Source of the DNA: Dongia_B sp035539075
Lineage (GTDB): Bacteria > Pseudomonadota > Alphaproteobacteria > Dongiales > Dongiaceae
Assembly: GCA_035539075.1 (NCBI GenBank)
Contig: DATLJB010000040.1
Location: 1-28,705 of the forward strand
Reading direction: 5' to 3'
Length of the DNA stretch: 28,705 nt
Shown: positions 7,310 through 15,569 of the stretch, in pieces
How the letters are laid out: each line of letters starts with the position of its first letter
How positions within the stretch are numbered: position 1 is the stretch's first letter
The notes under the pieces: model-generated
Databases searched by the model: none
What the model was told of the DNA's origin: nothing
The model's input: the letters and a program-made list of their open reading frames with translations, nothing else
Translations under genes and position numbers: made by a program

Positions 7310-7567
7310 TCCAATTCCCCCCAATATCCACAACCATTGGCCGTTGACGCCAAACCGTGCGGGGCCGAGATGGCGACCGGCGACGCCAAAGCGGCGTGTG
7401 AGATCGGCCGGCTTGCCTCTTTGCCCGTCCCGCTCGCCGTGGGACACCTGTGGCGACGGCAAGTCTAGGCAGTCTTTGTCGAGCTCCGCAAGCTGCTGAT
7501 AGCACACCGGAATCGCGGAGCGCGGTGGTAAGAGAGGAGCCCTTTGGCGGATGCGATTGACGTGGAA
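7310..7567. other. Intergenic region sixA/ppk, no gene recognised
   Basis: This is the larger part of the 342-bp gap between the divergent sixA and ppk genes. Open frames here are extensions of sixA or shadows, without start signals or family similarity. No hairpin with a T run is seen. The regulatory interest is at its right end, described separately. Confidence 0.5.
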
Positions 7568-7601
7568 ATGTCATATCATTGACATAGGTTCGGCTTAGGG
7601 T
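7568..7601 (+). promoter_or_regulatory. Candidate Pho box and -10 upstream of ppk
   Basis: ATGTCAT (7568-7574), a 4-base spacer ATCA, then TTGACAT (7579-7585) reproduce the 7-4-7 layout of PhoB sites (consensus CTGTCAT repeats). The matches are 6 of 7 and 5 of 7. Ten bases further on, TAGGGT (7596-7601) has the TAnnnT skeleton of a -10, the spacing expected where PhoB replaces the -35. The same bases also form the inverted repeat ATGTCA/TGACAT, so another dimeric regulator is possible. A small hairpin (7603-7622) follows in the leader. Confidence 0.4.
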
Positions 7602-7651
7602 CGCGGCTTCAACCGCAGCCGCGGGCGAACAACCGCGAGAAGGCCGGTTAA

Positions 7652-9853
7652 ATGAGACAGAGATCGCGGAAGCCAGCAGGAGAGGAACAGGACGTGGATG
7701 ACGCAAAACTGATGACGCCGGCGATCGACATGACGTCACCCCATCGCTTCATCAATCGCGAATTGTCGTGGCTCGCTTTCAATGAAAGGGTGCTGGAAGA
7801 GGCCGGCAATCCCGCCCATCCGCTGCTGGAAAGGCTACGTTTCCTCTCCATATCCGCCAACAACCTTGACGAGTTCTATATGGTCCGCGTGGCGGGCCTG
7901 CTCGGCCAGGTTCGGGCCGGGGTCACCATTACCAGCGCCGATGCCCTGACGCCGGCCCAGCAGCTATCGGCGATCGCCAAGCGCAGCGGCGAGCTGATGC
8001 GCAACCAGCAGATCCACTGGCATCAGCTGCGCCAGGAACTGCGGGATAACGGTATCGCCGTCGTCGATCTGGCCGAGCTGACGCAGGCCGAACGCGACTG
8101 GCTTGATACCTATTTCCTCGATCAGATCTTTCCGGTGCTGACGCCGATGGCGATCGATCCGGCGCATCCGTTCCCTTTCATTCCCAACCAAGGCTTCTCG
8201 ATGGCGTTGGAATTGCGCCAAGCGATCGACGGCAAGATCCTGCGCGCCTTGCTGCCGATGCCGAGCCAGTTGCCGCGCTTTATCCGCCTGCCGGGCAGCA
8301 AGCCGCAGAATGTCCGCTTCGTGACGCTTGAAGGCCTGGTCAGCCTTTATCTTGGCCATCTGTTCCCCGGTTTCGATGTCATCAGCAAAGGTTATTTCCG
8401 GCTGGTACGCGATAGCGAAATAGAAATCCTGGAAGAAGCGGAAGATCTGGTGCGACATTTCGAGTCGGCGCTCAAGCGCCGGCGCCGTGGGACGGTCATT
8501 CGCCTCAAGGTCAATGCCGAGATGCCGGAGGATCTTTTGTCCTTCGTGATCGACGAGCTTGATGTCAACCGGGACGACGTCTTCGTATTGGATGGCTTGT
8601 TGGGGCTGGCGGCGGTTTCCAAGCTGATCATCGACGAGCGGCCGGATCTCAAGTTCCAGCCCTTCAACCCGCGTTTTCCCGAGCGTATTCGCGACAGCGG
8701 CGGCGATTGCTTCGCCGCTATTCGCCAGAAGGACATCGTCGTCCATCACCCCTATGAAAGCTTCGATGTCGTCGTGCAGTTCATCCTGCAGGCTGCGCGC
8801 GATCCCAATGTCGTCGCCATCAAGCAGACGCTCTACCGCACCAGTGACGACAGCCCGATCGTCAAGGCGCTGATCGAGGCGGCCGAAGCCGGCAAATCGG
8901 TGACGGCGCTGGTAGAGCTGAAGGCGCGCTTCGATGAAGCCGCCAATATCCGCTGGGCGCGCGACCTGGAACGGGCCGGCGTGCAGGTCGTCTACGGTTT
9001 CGTCGCGCTGAAGACCCATGCCAAAGTTTCCATGGTGATGCGCCGCGAGGGGCCGAACCTGCGCACCTATGTGCATTACGGTACCGGCAACTATCATCCG
9101 ATCACTGCGAAGATCTATACCGATGTCAGCTTCTTCACCTGCGATCCCGGCTTGTGCCACGACGCAGCGCGGCTGTTCAATTACATGACCGGTTATGCCA
9201 AGCCGGAAAGTACGGAGAAGGTCGCCTTCGCGCCGATGACCCTGCGGCCGACCATCTTGCAACTGATCGATGACGAGATCGCCCATGTGAAGGCCGGTCG
9301 TCCCGGCACCATCTGGGTGAAAATAAACTCGTTGGTCGATCCCGGCCTGATCGACGCGCTCTACCGAGCCAGCCAGGCCGGCGTGCATATCGAGCTGGTA
9401 ATCCGCGGCATCTGCTGCTTGCGTCCGGGAATCAAGGGTCTGTCCGAGAATATTCATGTGAAGAGCATCATCGGCCGTTTCCTGGAGCATTCCCGGATCA
9501 TTTGCTTCGGTGCCGGCGCGGCGCTGCCCTCACGGCAGGCCAAGATATTCATTTCCTCCGCCGACTGGATGCCCCGCAACATGGATCGGCGCCTCGAGCT
9601 GCTGGTGCCGCTGGAGAATCCGACGGTGCACCAGCAGGTGCTGGACCAGATCATGATCGCCAACCTGAAGGACAATCTGCAAAGCTGGGCACTTGATTCG
9701 GAAGGCGTCTATCATCGGCTGGTTCCGGGCGAGGATGGCGGTTTCAGCGCGCATACTTATTTCATGACGAATCCCAGCTTGTCAGGGCGCGGCAGCGCGC
9801 TTAAGAAGCAGAAACGTGCACCGAAGCTGGATCTGCAGAAGGCAACGACTTGA
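7652..9853 (+). CDS. ppk: Polyphosphate kinase 1
   Basis: Makes inorganic polyphosphate reversibly from ATP through a phosphohistidine intermediate. The 733 residues are a full-length PPK1. The N-terminal domain has the hallmark FINRELSWLAFNERVLEEA, followed by SANNLDEFYMVRVAGL and the two phospholipase-D-like catalytic domains. The catalytic histidines are H456 in LKTHAKV and H475 in YVHYGTGNYHP, 19 residues apart as in E. coli PPK (435 and 454). The ATG at 7652 has GAGAAGG about 8 bases upstream. A later ATG at 7712 would shorten the N-terminus but lacks as good a site. It is followed by ppx with a 4-base overlap, so synthesis and degradation are co-expressed. Confidence 0.97.
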   Translation: MRQRSRKPAGEEQDVDDAKLMTPAIDMTSPHRFINRELSWLAFNERVLEEAGNPAHPLLERLRFLSISANNLDEFYMVRVAGLLGQVRAGVTITSADALTPAQQLSAIAKRSGELMRNQQIHWHQLRQELRDNGIAVVDLAELTQAERDWLDTYFLDQIFPVLTPMAIDPAHPFPFIPNQGFSMALELRQAIDGKILRALLPMPSQLPRFIRLPGSKPQNVRFVTLEGLVSLYLGHLFPGFDVISKGYFRLVRDSEIEILEEAEDLVRHFESALKRRRRGTVIRLKVNAEMPEDLLSFVIDELDVNRDDVFVLDGLLGLAAVSKLIIDERPDLKFQPFNPRFPERIRDSGGDCFAAIRQKDIVVHHPYESFDVVVQFILQAARDPNVVAIKQTLYRTSDDSPIVKALIEAAEAGKSVTALVELKARFDEAANIRWARDLERAGVQVVYGFVALKTHAKVSMVMRREGPNLRTYVHYGTGNYHPITAKIYTDVSFFTCDPGLCHDAARLFNYMTGYAKPESTEKVAFAPMTLRPTILQLIDDEIAHVKAGRPGTIWVKINSLVDPGLIDALYRASQAGVHIELVIRGICCLRPGIKGLSENIHVKSIIGRFLEHSRIICFGAGAALPSRQAKIFISSADWMPRNMDRRLELLVPLENPTVHQQVLDQIMIANLKDNLQSWALDSEGVYHRLVPGEDGGFSAHTYFMTNPSLSGRGSALKKQKRAPKLDLQKATT

Positions 9854-11355
9854 AATCGACCCCGCGTGAAGCGACAGCGATTGCGACGGCCTCCCGACCG
9901 GGGCGTATCGCTGTCATCGATATCGGCTCAAACTCCGTCCGTCTGGTGGTCTTCGACAAAAAGTCGCGTTGCCCTGTTCCGATCTTCAATGAGAAGGCGC
10001 TGCCCGGCCTGGGACGCGGCGTCGAATCAAGCGGTAAGCTGAATGTCGACGGCAAGCGCATGGCGCTCACGCATATCAATCGCTTCGTCACCCTGGCGAA
10101 AGCGATGCAGGCGATACAGGTTGATCTCGTTGCGACCGCGGCGATGCGGGATGCCAGCGACGGCCCGGCCTTCGCCAAAGAGATCGAGCAGCTCACCGGC
10201 CACAAGGTGCAGATCATCAGCGGCGAGCATGAGGCGCGGCTCTCCGCCATGGGTGTCATCGCCGGCATTCCCGAAGCCGATGGCATCATGGGCGATCTCG
10301 GCGGCGGCAGCGTCGAACTGGTACATCTCAACAAGGGCAGCATCGCCGAGCAGGTAACCTTGCCGCTGGGCCCCCTGCGCCTGATCGAGGCGACCAGCGG
10401 CAATATGGATGCCGCCCAGCGCATCATCGACAAGCAGCTCGAGAACTTGCCCTGGCTCGGCCAGATCAAGGGCCGCACGCTCTATCCGGTCGGCGGCACC
10501 TGGCGCTCGCTCGCCCGCATCCATATGGAACAGAATCGCTACCCCCTGCATGTCATCCATGAATACCGTGTCGGCCGGCGCCAGGCTGAGGATCTCGCCA
10601 AGATCTGCAGCCGGCTGGGCCGCAAATCCTTGAGCAGCATCGCCGGCATTTCCCGTCGCCGGGTCGATACGCTGCCTTACGGCGCACTGGTGCTTGAACG
10701 CATCCTGCGCATCGCCAAGCCGGACCGGGTGCTGTTTTCCGCCTATGGCTTGCGCGAGGGGCATCTTTTCAACAGCCTCGACGATGAGGCGCAGCGCGCC
10801 GATCCGCTGCTGGTCGGTTGTGCCGATCTCGCCGGCGCCGACGGCCGCTTCGGTTCGGTGAGCGACCTGCTTGACGGTTGGATCGCGCCGCTATTCGCCG
10901 ACGAATCGGATGCCCAGGCGCGGCTTCGCGTCGCTGCCTGCCTGCTCTCGGATATCGCCTGGCGCGAGCACCCGGATTATCGCCCGTCGCAGGCTTTCTC
11001 CCGGGTCCTGCTGTTGCCGGTTGCCGGCGTCACGCATGGCGAACGCGTCACCTTGGCGCTGACCATCGCCATGCGCTACGGCGGTTCGCAGGACGACGAT
11101 TACATGGAGAGCTTGTGGCCGCTGATCACCGATGAAGATAAGGACTTCGCCTCGCGTGTCGGCGCCGCGATCCGCCTGGCTTATTCGCTGAGCGGCGGCA
11201 CCAGCGAAATGCTGCGTATGACCAGCCTGCAACGGCGCGACGGCCGCATCGAATTGCTGCTGCCCCATGGATCTGAATCGCTCTTCGGCGAGCAGGTATC
11301 GCGGCGCCTGGAAGCGGTGGGACGGACCTTCGGTCTGCCGGTGGCCGTGGTCTGA
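9850..11355 (+). CDS. ppx: Exopolyphosphatase (Ppx/GppA family)
   Basis: Releases phosphate from polyphosphate ends, and may also hydrolyse pppGpp. The 501 residues have the ASKHA fold, with the first phosphate loop AVIDIGSNSVRLVVFD at about residues 21-36, the second loop GDLGGGSVELV, and a C-terminal helical region. The start must be TTG at 9850, overlapping the ppk stop as TTGA. No ATG or GTG occurs in frame before the first conserved loop, and AGAAGG lies 9 bases upstream. TTG is a weak start, so yield may depend on ribosomes that finish ppk, keeping Ppx below Ppk. It is convergent with the exporter gene at 11377, with only 21 bp between. Confidence 0.96.
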   Translation: MKSTPREATAIATASRPGRIAVIDIGSNSVRLVVFDKKSRCPVPIFNEKALPGLGRGVESSGKLNVDGKRMALTHINRFVTLAKAMQAIQVDLVATAAMRDASDGPAFAKEIEQLTGHKVQIISGEHEARLSAMGVIAGIPEADGIMGDLGGGSVELVHLNKGSIAEQVTLPLGPLRLIEATSGNMDAAQRIIDKQLENLPWLGQIKGRTLYPVGGTWRSLARIHMEQNRYPLHVIHEYRVGRRQAEDLAKICSRLGRKSLSSIAGISRRRVDTLPYGALVLERILRIAKPDRVLFSAYGLREGHLFNSLDDEAQRADPLLVGCADLAGADGRFGSVSDLLDGWIAPLFADESDAQARLRVAACLLSDIAWREHPDYRPSQAFSRVLLLPVAGVTHGERVTLALTIAMRYGGSQDDDYMESLWPLITDEDKDFASRVGAAIRLAYSLSGGTSEMLRMTSLQRRDGRIELLLPHGSESLFGEQVSRRLEAVGRTFGLPVAVV

Positions 11356-11376
11356 GGACCACAGCAGGCGGCGCGA

Positions 11377-12024
11377 TCAGCGCAGGCTGCTGGTCGCGAG
11401 CTTGATGCCGAAGCCGATGAAAGCGAGACCGGTCAGCTTGTTGATCCAGAAGGTGAAGCCGCGATTCCCCATGGCATTGCGGCGCAATCTGCCGCCGATC
11501 AGCATCAGGCTGCCGAGATAGCAGATATTCATGCTGATGAAGATGGCGCCGAGGGCCACGAAGGTGATCGCTCCACGGTTCTGTACGGGATCGACGAATT
11601 GCGGAAAGAAGGCCATGAAAAACAGGATGGCCTTGGGATTGACGAAAATGACGCCGATCCCGCCGAAGAAAATCCTCGGAAGCGACCGCGTGACGGGGGC
11701 TGCGGTGCCGGGCGACATCGCCCCGGCCGTCGCCGGTCGCCACGGCCATAAAGCCTTGAAGCCGAGCCAGACGAGATAGGCAGCACCCAGCCAGCGGACG
11801 ATATCGAAGGCCAGCGGATAGCTATGGAGCAGGGCAGCGACGCCGAGTGCCGCCAGCAGCATGAGGCAGATATCGCCCGCCGTGCAGCCGGCGAGAGCGG
11901 TGAAGCCCGCTGGCAGGCCGAGCTGATAGCCGCGGCTCAGGATATAGACGGTGGCGGGACCCGGTGTCAGCACCAGCAGGAAGGCGATGGTGACATAGCC
12001 TAGCGGATCGGAAATACCCAGCAT
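11377..12024 (-). CDS. LysE/RhtB-family amino-acid exporter
   Basis: The 215-residue inner-membrane protein has about six hydrophobic segments and the family N-terminal motif LTPGPATVYILSRG. NPKAILFFMAFFPQFVD is the second conserved block, and the C-terminus has FWINKLTGLAFIGFGIKLA. RhtB-type members export amino acids such as threonine, homoserine or leucine using the proton gradient. Substrate cannot be assigned. The ATG at 12024 has GAGG about 8 bases upstream. It lies 103 bp downstream of rnd on the same strand, separated by a 13-bp tandem repeat, and no terminator is evident between them. Confidence 0.92.
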   Translation of the reverse strand: MLGISDPLGYVTIAFLLVLTPGPATVYILSRGYQLGLPAGFTALAGCTAGDICLMLLAALGVAALLHSYPLAFDIVRWLGAAYLVWLGFKALWPWRPATAGAMSPGTAAPVTRSLPRIFFGGIGVIFVNPKAILFFMAFFPQFVDPVQNRGAITFVALGAIFISMNICYLGSLMLIGGRLRRNAMGNRGFTFWINKLTGLAFIGFGIKLATSSLR

Positions 12025-12091
12025 GATGCAACCTCGTCCTGCGGAATCCGGCGCGCCGGGACCCGGTTCGCCGCTCCCGACCGGCCGGTCG

Positions 12092-12136
12092 GGCCTCAGT
12101 CTCAGGCCTCAGTCTCAGGCCTCAGTCTCAGGCCTC
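12092..12136. repeat. 13-bp tandem repeat, three perfect copies plus a partial fourth
   Basis: GGCCTCAGTCTCA occurs at 12092-12104, 12105-12117 and 12118-12130, then GGCCTC continues at 12131-12136 inside rnd. The third copy contains the rnd stop codon (12128-12130), so the array looks like a duplication of the gene's last bases into its 3' untranslated region. The unit is not a multiple of three, but copy changes would leave the protein intact because the first stop is kept. Confidence 0.9.
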
Positions 12137-13312
12137 GGTCAGCGAGATGATCTTGACCTTCTTGCCGGCGGCGGTCAAAGCCAGCTTGCCGTGTTTCAGG
12201 GCCAGGGCCTCTTCACCGAAGACCTTGCGGCGCCAGCCATGGAGGGCCTGGACATTGGCATTGTCGTCGGCGGCGATGCGTTCGAGATCGTCGGAATTGG
12301 CGATCAGTTTCTGCGCCACGTCATGCTGGTCGCAGCGCGTCTTCAAAAGCACCCTGAGGAGATCGATCAGCGGCCCCAGGCCGGCCGGCAGATCCGGCCG
12401 CGGCTTCATCTTCGGGCAATCGGCTTCCGGCAGATCCATCGCGCGCTTGACGGCGGCGAGGATCGCTTCGCCCATGCGGCCTTCGGCAAAGCCCTTGCTC
12501 AAGCCCCGGCATTGCGACAGCGCCTCAGCATCGCGCGGCGGATGGGCGGCGATTTCCAGCAGCTGCTCGTCCTTGATGAGGCGGCTTCTCGGAATGTCGC
12601 GCTCCTGGGCCTCGCGCTCGCGCCAGGCGGCGAGTTCGCGCAGGACGGCGAGAAAGCGCGGCTTGTCGCTGCGGATCTTCAGGCGCTGCCATGACGCCCA
12701 TGGATCGAGGTCATAAGTGCCGGTATCCGTCAGGATTGCCATCTCGTCTGCCACCCAGTCGGTGCGGCCGGAGCTTTCCAGCTTCTGCTGCAGCTTTTCA
12801 TAGACGATGCGCAGATAGGTGACGTCCGACAGGGCGTATTTCAGCTGACGGTCGGTCAGGGGGCGGCGCGACCAATCGGTGAAACGGGAGGATTTGTCGA
12901 TCGTGCCATGGGCCAGCTTGGTTGCCAGCGTCTCATAGCTGGCTGCATCGCCATAGCCGCAGACCATGGCCATGACCTGGGTATCGGCGATCGGCGTGGG
13001 GATCGCGCCCGCCAGTTTATAGAAGATTTCCACGTCCTGCCGGGCGGCATGGAAGACTTTCAGCACCGCGCGATCATTCAGCAACTCGATCAGCGGGCCG
13101 AGATCGATTCCCGGCGCCAGGGTATCGATGGCGGCGGCATGGTCCGGCCCGGCGATCTGCACCAGACAGAGCTGCGGCCAATAGGTCTTGTCGCGCAGGA
13201 ATTCGGTGTCGATGGTGACGAATGATGCCCCCTGGAGGTCGTCGATGAAACGGCGGAGGGCAGCGGAATCGGTGATCAGGCTTGTGGATAACTTTGAGAT
13301 ATCTTGGTTCAT
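12128..13312 (-). CDS. rnd: Ribonuclease D
   Basis: The 394-residue 3'-5' exoribonuclease takes part in tRNA and stable RNA maturation. The DEDDy exonuclease domain is complete: D35 and E37 in TIDTEFLR, D93 in HAARQDVE, and Y159-x3-D163 in KYALSDVTYL. The HRDC domain (about 205-290) begins ELAAWREREAQERDIPRSRLIKDE. Length matches the family. No Shine-Dalgarno is visible before the ATG at 13312. Instead a TATA-containing -10 ends 8 bases upstream, suggesting a leaderless message. It is divergent from aspS, and its stop codon sits within a 13-bp tandem repeat. Confidence 0.96.
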   Translation of the reverse strand: MNQDISKLSTSLITDSAALRRFIDDLQGASFVTIDTEFLRDKTYWPQLCLVQIAGPDHAAAIDTLAPGIDLGPLIELLNDRAVLKVFHAARQDVEIFYKLAGAIPTPIADTQVMAMVCGYGDAASYETLATKLAHGTIDKSSRFTDWSRRPLTDRQLKYALSDVTYLRIVYEKLQQKLESSGRTDWVADEMAILTDTGTYDLDPWASWQRLKIRSDKPRFLAVLRELAAWREREAQERDIPRSRLIKDEQLLEIAAHPPRDAEALSQCRGLSKGFAEGRMGEAILAAVKRAMDLPEADCPKMKPRPDLPAGLGPLIDLLRVLLKTRCDQHDVAQKLIANSDDLERIAADDNANVQALHGWRRKVFGEEALALKHGKLALTAAGKKVKIISLTEA

Positions 13313-13320
13313 GGCCGCAA

Positions 13321-13349
13321 GCTATAGCCGGTTTGCTGCGCCCTGCAAA
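13321..13349 (-). promoter_or_regulatory. Candidate promoter for a leaderless rnd message
   Basis: Read on the minus strand, TTTGCA (13349-13344) and TATAGC (13326-13321) are separated by 17 bases, each matching 4 of 6 consensus positions. Transcription would begin about 1-3 bases before the rnd ATG at 13312, and no Shine-Dalgarno exists there. Confidence 0.35.
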
Positions 13350-13373
13350 GGGTTAGGCCGATTTGCCGCAGCT

Positions 13374-13404
13374 GCCCGGGTAACCGCCCGGGCCCGGGCT
13401 TTTG
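13374..13404. repeat. GC-rich palindromes with triple CCCGGG
   Basis: CCCGGG occurs three times (13375-13380, 13387-13392, 13393-13398). The last two form the perfect 14-bp palindrome GCCCGGGCCCGGGC (13386-13399), followed on the plus strand by TTTT. It sits between the divergent rnd and aspS genes, upstream of the putative aspS promoter. It could act as a plus-strand transcription stop insulating aspS, or it may be incidental. Confidence 0.4.
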
Positions 13405-13455
13405 CGGCCTTTGCCAACGCCGCCGCGGCGGGTCGGGACGGTACGGAAGCGATGC

Positions 13456-13484
13456 TTGACAAAACCCGGAAATCCGGGCCATTT
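13456..13484 (+). promoter_or_regulatory. Possible aspS promoter with an inverted repeat in the spacer
   Basis: TTGACA at 13456-13461 matches the -35 consensus perfectly. The 17 bases after it contain the inverted repeat CCCGGA-AA-TCCGGG (13465-13478). The hexamer at 13479-13484 (CCATTT) is a poor -10, so the assignment rests on the -35 and on position. Confidence 0.3.
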
Positions 13485-13523
13485 GCCGCCTTAATCTGCT
13501 GTTTTCATTAAGGATTACCGACG

Positions 13524-15311
13524 ATGCACGCCTATCGCTCGCATACTTGCGGCGTCCTGCGTCCCAGCGACGCCGGCCAGACCGTTCGCCTCTCCGGCTG
13601 GATCCACCGCAAGCGTGACCATGGCAATCTGGTCTTCATCGATCTCAGGGACCATTACGGCGTGACGCAATGCGTGCTCGATATTTCCAGCCCGCTTTTC
13701 AAGCAGGTGGAGCAGACTCGCGTCGAGAGCGTGGTCACCATCACCGGCAAGGTGGTGAAGCGTACCGCCGAGACGATCAATCCCAAGCTGCCCACCGGCG
13801 AGATCGAGGTCAAGATCGAGGATTATCTCCTGCAATCCGCCGCCGACGTCCTGCCGCTGCAGGTCAATAGCGACGAGGATTACGGCGAAGACATCCGCCT
13901 GCGCTACCGCTTCCTCGACCTGCGCCGCGACAAGGTGCATCGCAATGTCGTGCTGCGCTCGCAGGTGATCTCGTCGATCCGTCGTCGCATGCTCGACCAG
14001 GGCTTCACCGAATTCCAGACGCCGATCCTGACCTCCAGTTCGCCGGAAGGTGCACGCGACTTCCTGGTGCCGTCGCGTCTGCATCCCGGCAAGTTCTACG
14101 CCCTGCCGCAGGCGCCGCAGCAGTTCAAGCAGCTCCTCATGGTGGCCGGCTTCGACCGCTATTTCCAGATCGCACCTTGCTTCCGCGACGAAGACAGCCG
14201 CGCCGATCGTAGCCCGGGCGAGTTCTACCAGCTCGATTTCGAGATGTCCTTCGTGACGCAGGAAGATGTCTTCAACACCATCGAGCCGGTGCTCCATGGC
14301 ATCTTCGAGGAATTCAAGGAAGACCGCACCGTCTCGGCGATGCCCTTCCCGCGCATTCCCTATGACGAGTCCATGCTGCGCTATGGGTCGGACAAGCCCG
14401 ACCTGCGCAACCCGATCAAGATCAGCGACGTGACCGAGATCTTCCGCGGTTCCGGTTTCGGCATCTTCGCCAAGGCCGTGGAGATGGGGTCGGTGGTGCG
14501 CGCCATTCCCGCACCGGGTGCGGCGGCGAAGCCGCGCAGCTTCTTCGACAAGCTCAACGACTGGGCGAAGACGCAGGGAGCTGCCGGCCTCGGCTATGTC
14601 ATCTTCGAAGCGGCCGGCGCCAAGGGTCCGATCGCCAAGAACCTCGACGAGGGTCGCCTGGCGCAGCTGCGCCAAGCGACCGGCATCAAGGACGGCGATG
14701 CCGTCTTCTTCTCTTGCGACAAGAAGCTGCCGGCCGCCAAGTTCGCCGGCGCCGTGCGCAACCGCCTCGGCGAGGAACTGGCTCTCATCGATCAGCGGCG
14801 TTTCGAATTCTGCTGGATCGTCGACTTCCCGATGTATGAGATGAACGAGGATACCGGCCAGGTCGAGTTCAGCCATAACCCATTCTCCATGCCACAAGGC
14901 GGGATGGATGCGCTGCTCAACCAGGACCCGCTGACCATCAAGGCCTTCCAGTACGACATCGTCTGCAACGGCATCGAACTCTCTTCGGGTGCGATCCGGA
15001 ACCATCTGCCGGAGATCATGTACAAGGCCTTCGAGATCGCCGGCTATCCGGCGAGCGAGGTCGAGAACAAGTTCGGGGGCATGCTGAATGCGTTCAAGTT
15101 CGGCGCCCCGCCGCATGGCGGCTCGGCACCGGGCATCGATCGTATCGTTATGTTGCTGGCAGAAGAGAAGAACATCCGCGAGGTGATCGCCTTCCCGCTC
15201 AACCAGAAGGCGGAAGATCTCCTCATGCAGGCGCCGACGGAAGTGCCGCCGGCACGCCTGAAGGAATTGTTTATCAAGCCGGATCTGCCGTTAAAGAAAG
15301 CCGGCCAGTAA
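13524..15311 (+). CDS. aspS: Aspartate--tRNA ligase, probably non-discriminating (Asp/Asn)
   Basis: The 595-residue class II synthetase is of the bacterial type. The N-terminal OB-fold anticodon domain covers about 1-110, motif 2 begins at residue 220 (FRDEDSRADRSPGEFYQLDF), the GAD insertion domain follows in the middle, and motif 3 is GGSAPGIDRIVMLL with R540. H33 in KRDHGNLVFIDLRD is the residue found in AspRS enzymes that charge both tRNA-Asp and tRNA-Asn, where discriminating enzymes such as E. coli have Leu. That implies Asn-tRNA is made by GatCAB amidation in this organism. AAGGAT precedes the ATG at 13524. The gene stands alone, with a strong hairpin downstream at 15369-15406. Confidence 0.97.
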   Translation: MHAYRSHTCGVLRPSDAGQTVRLSGWIHRKRDHGNLVFIDLRDHYGVTQCVLDISSPLFKQVEQTRVESVVTITGKVVKRTAETINPKLPTGEIEVKIEDYLLQSAADVLPLQVNSDEDYGEDIRLRYRFLDLRRDKVHRNVVLRSQVISSIRRRMLDQGFTEFQTPILTSSSPEGARDFLVPSRLHPGKFYALPQAPQQFKQLLMVAGFDRYFQIAPCFRDEDSRADRSPGEFYQLDFEMSFVTQEDVFNTIEPVLHGIFEEFKEDRTVSAMPFPRIPYDESMLRYGSDKPDLRNPIKISDVTEIFRGSGFGIFAKAVEMGSVVRAIPAPGAAAKPRSFFDKLNDWAKTQGAAGLGYVIFEAAGAKGPIAKNLDEGRLAQLRQATGIKDGDAVFFSCDKKLPAAKFAGAVRNRLGEELALIDQRRFEFCWIVDFPMYEMNEDTGQVEFSHNPFSMPQGGMDALLNQDPLTIKAFQYDIVCNGIELSSGAIRNHLPEIMYKAFEIAGYPASEVENKFGGMLNAFKFGAPPHGGSAPGIDRIVMLLAEEKNIREVIAFPLNQKAEDLLMQAPTEVPPARLKELFIKPDLPLKKAGQ

Positions 15312-15368
15312 GACTGCGCTGGTCATAGCCACGGACGGCGGCCGCCGTTCGAGCATTGCTTAAGAGTT

Positions 15369-15406
15369 GCAACGCCCATTCCGACCGATATCGGAATGGG
15401 CGTTGC
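15369..15406 (+). terminator. Strong hairpin downstream of aspS, probable terminator
   Basis: A perfect 16-bp stem (15369-15384 with 15391-15406) encloses the 6-base loop CCGATA. It begins 57 bases past the aspS stop codon. The following bases are only mildly T-rich, so efficiency is uncertain. The rest of the 258-bp gap 15312-15569 holds nothing recognisable. Confidence 0.6.
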
Positions 15407-15569
15407 CGTTGTCGGCAAGCGAAGACAGCTTGCTGGTTATTGAATAGGCGCATTTCCTTTTCGAAGATTTTTACATCCGATCGGGCGGCGGAATCCCGCT
15501 CTGGCGTATTTCCGCTGACTTGCTAAACTCTGCGGGCTTGCCGCTCCGCCGGCGCCACCGCCACCGACG

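Noticed and set aside
7964..9490. 508-codon frame antisense to ppk
   Set aside because: Composition is that of a reverse-frame shadow (rich in H, Q, D, R) and ppk is unambiguous.
13515..15116. 533-codon frame antisense to aspS
   Set aside because: Shadow of aspS; no family motifs or start signals.
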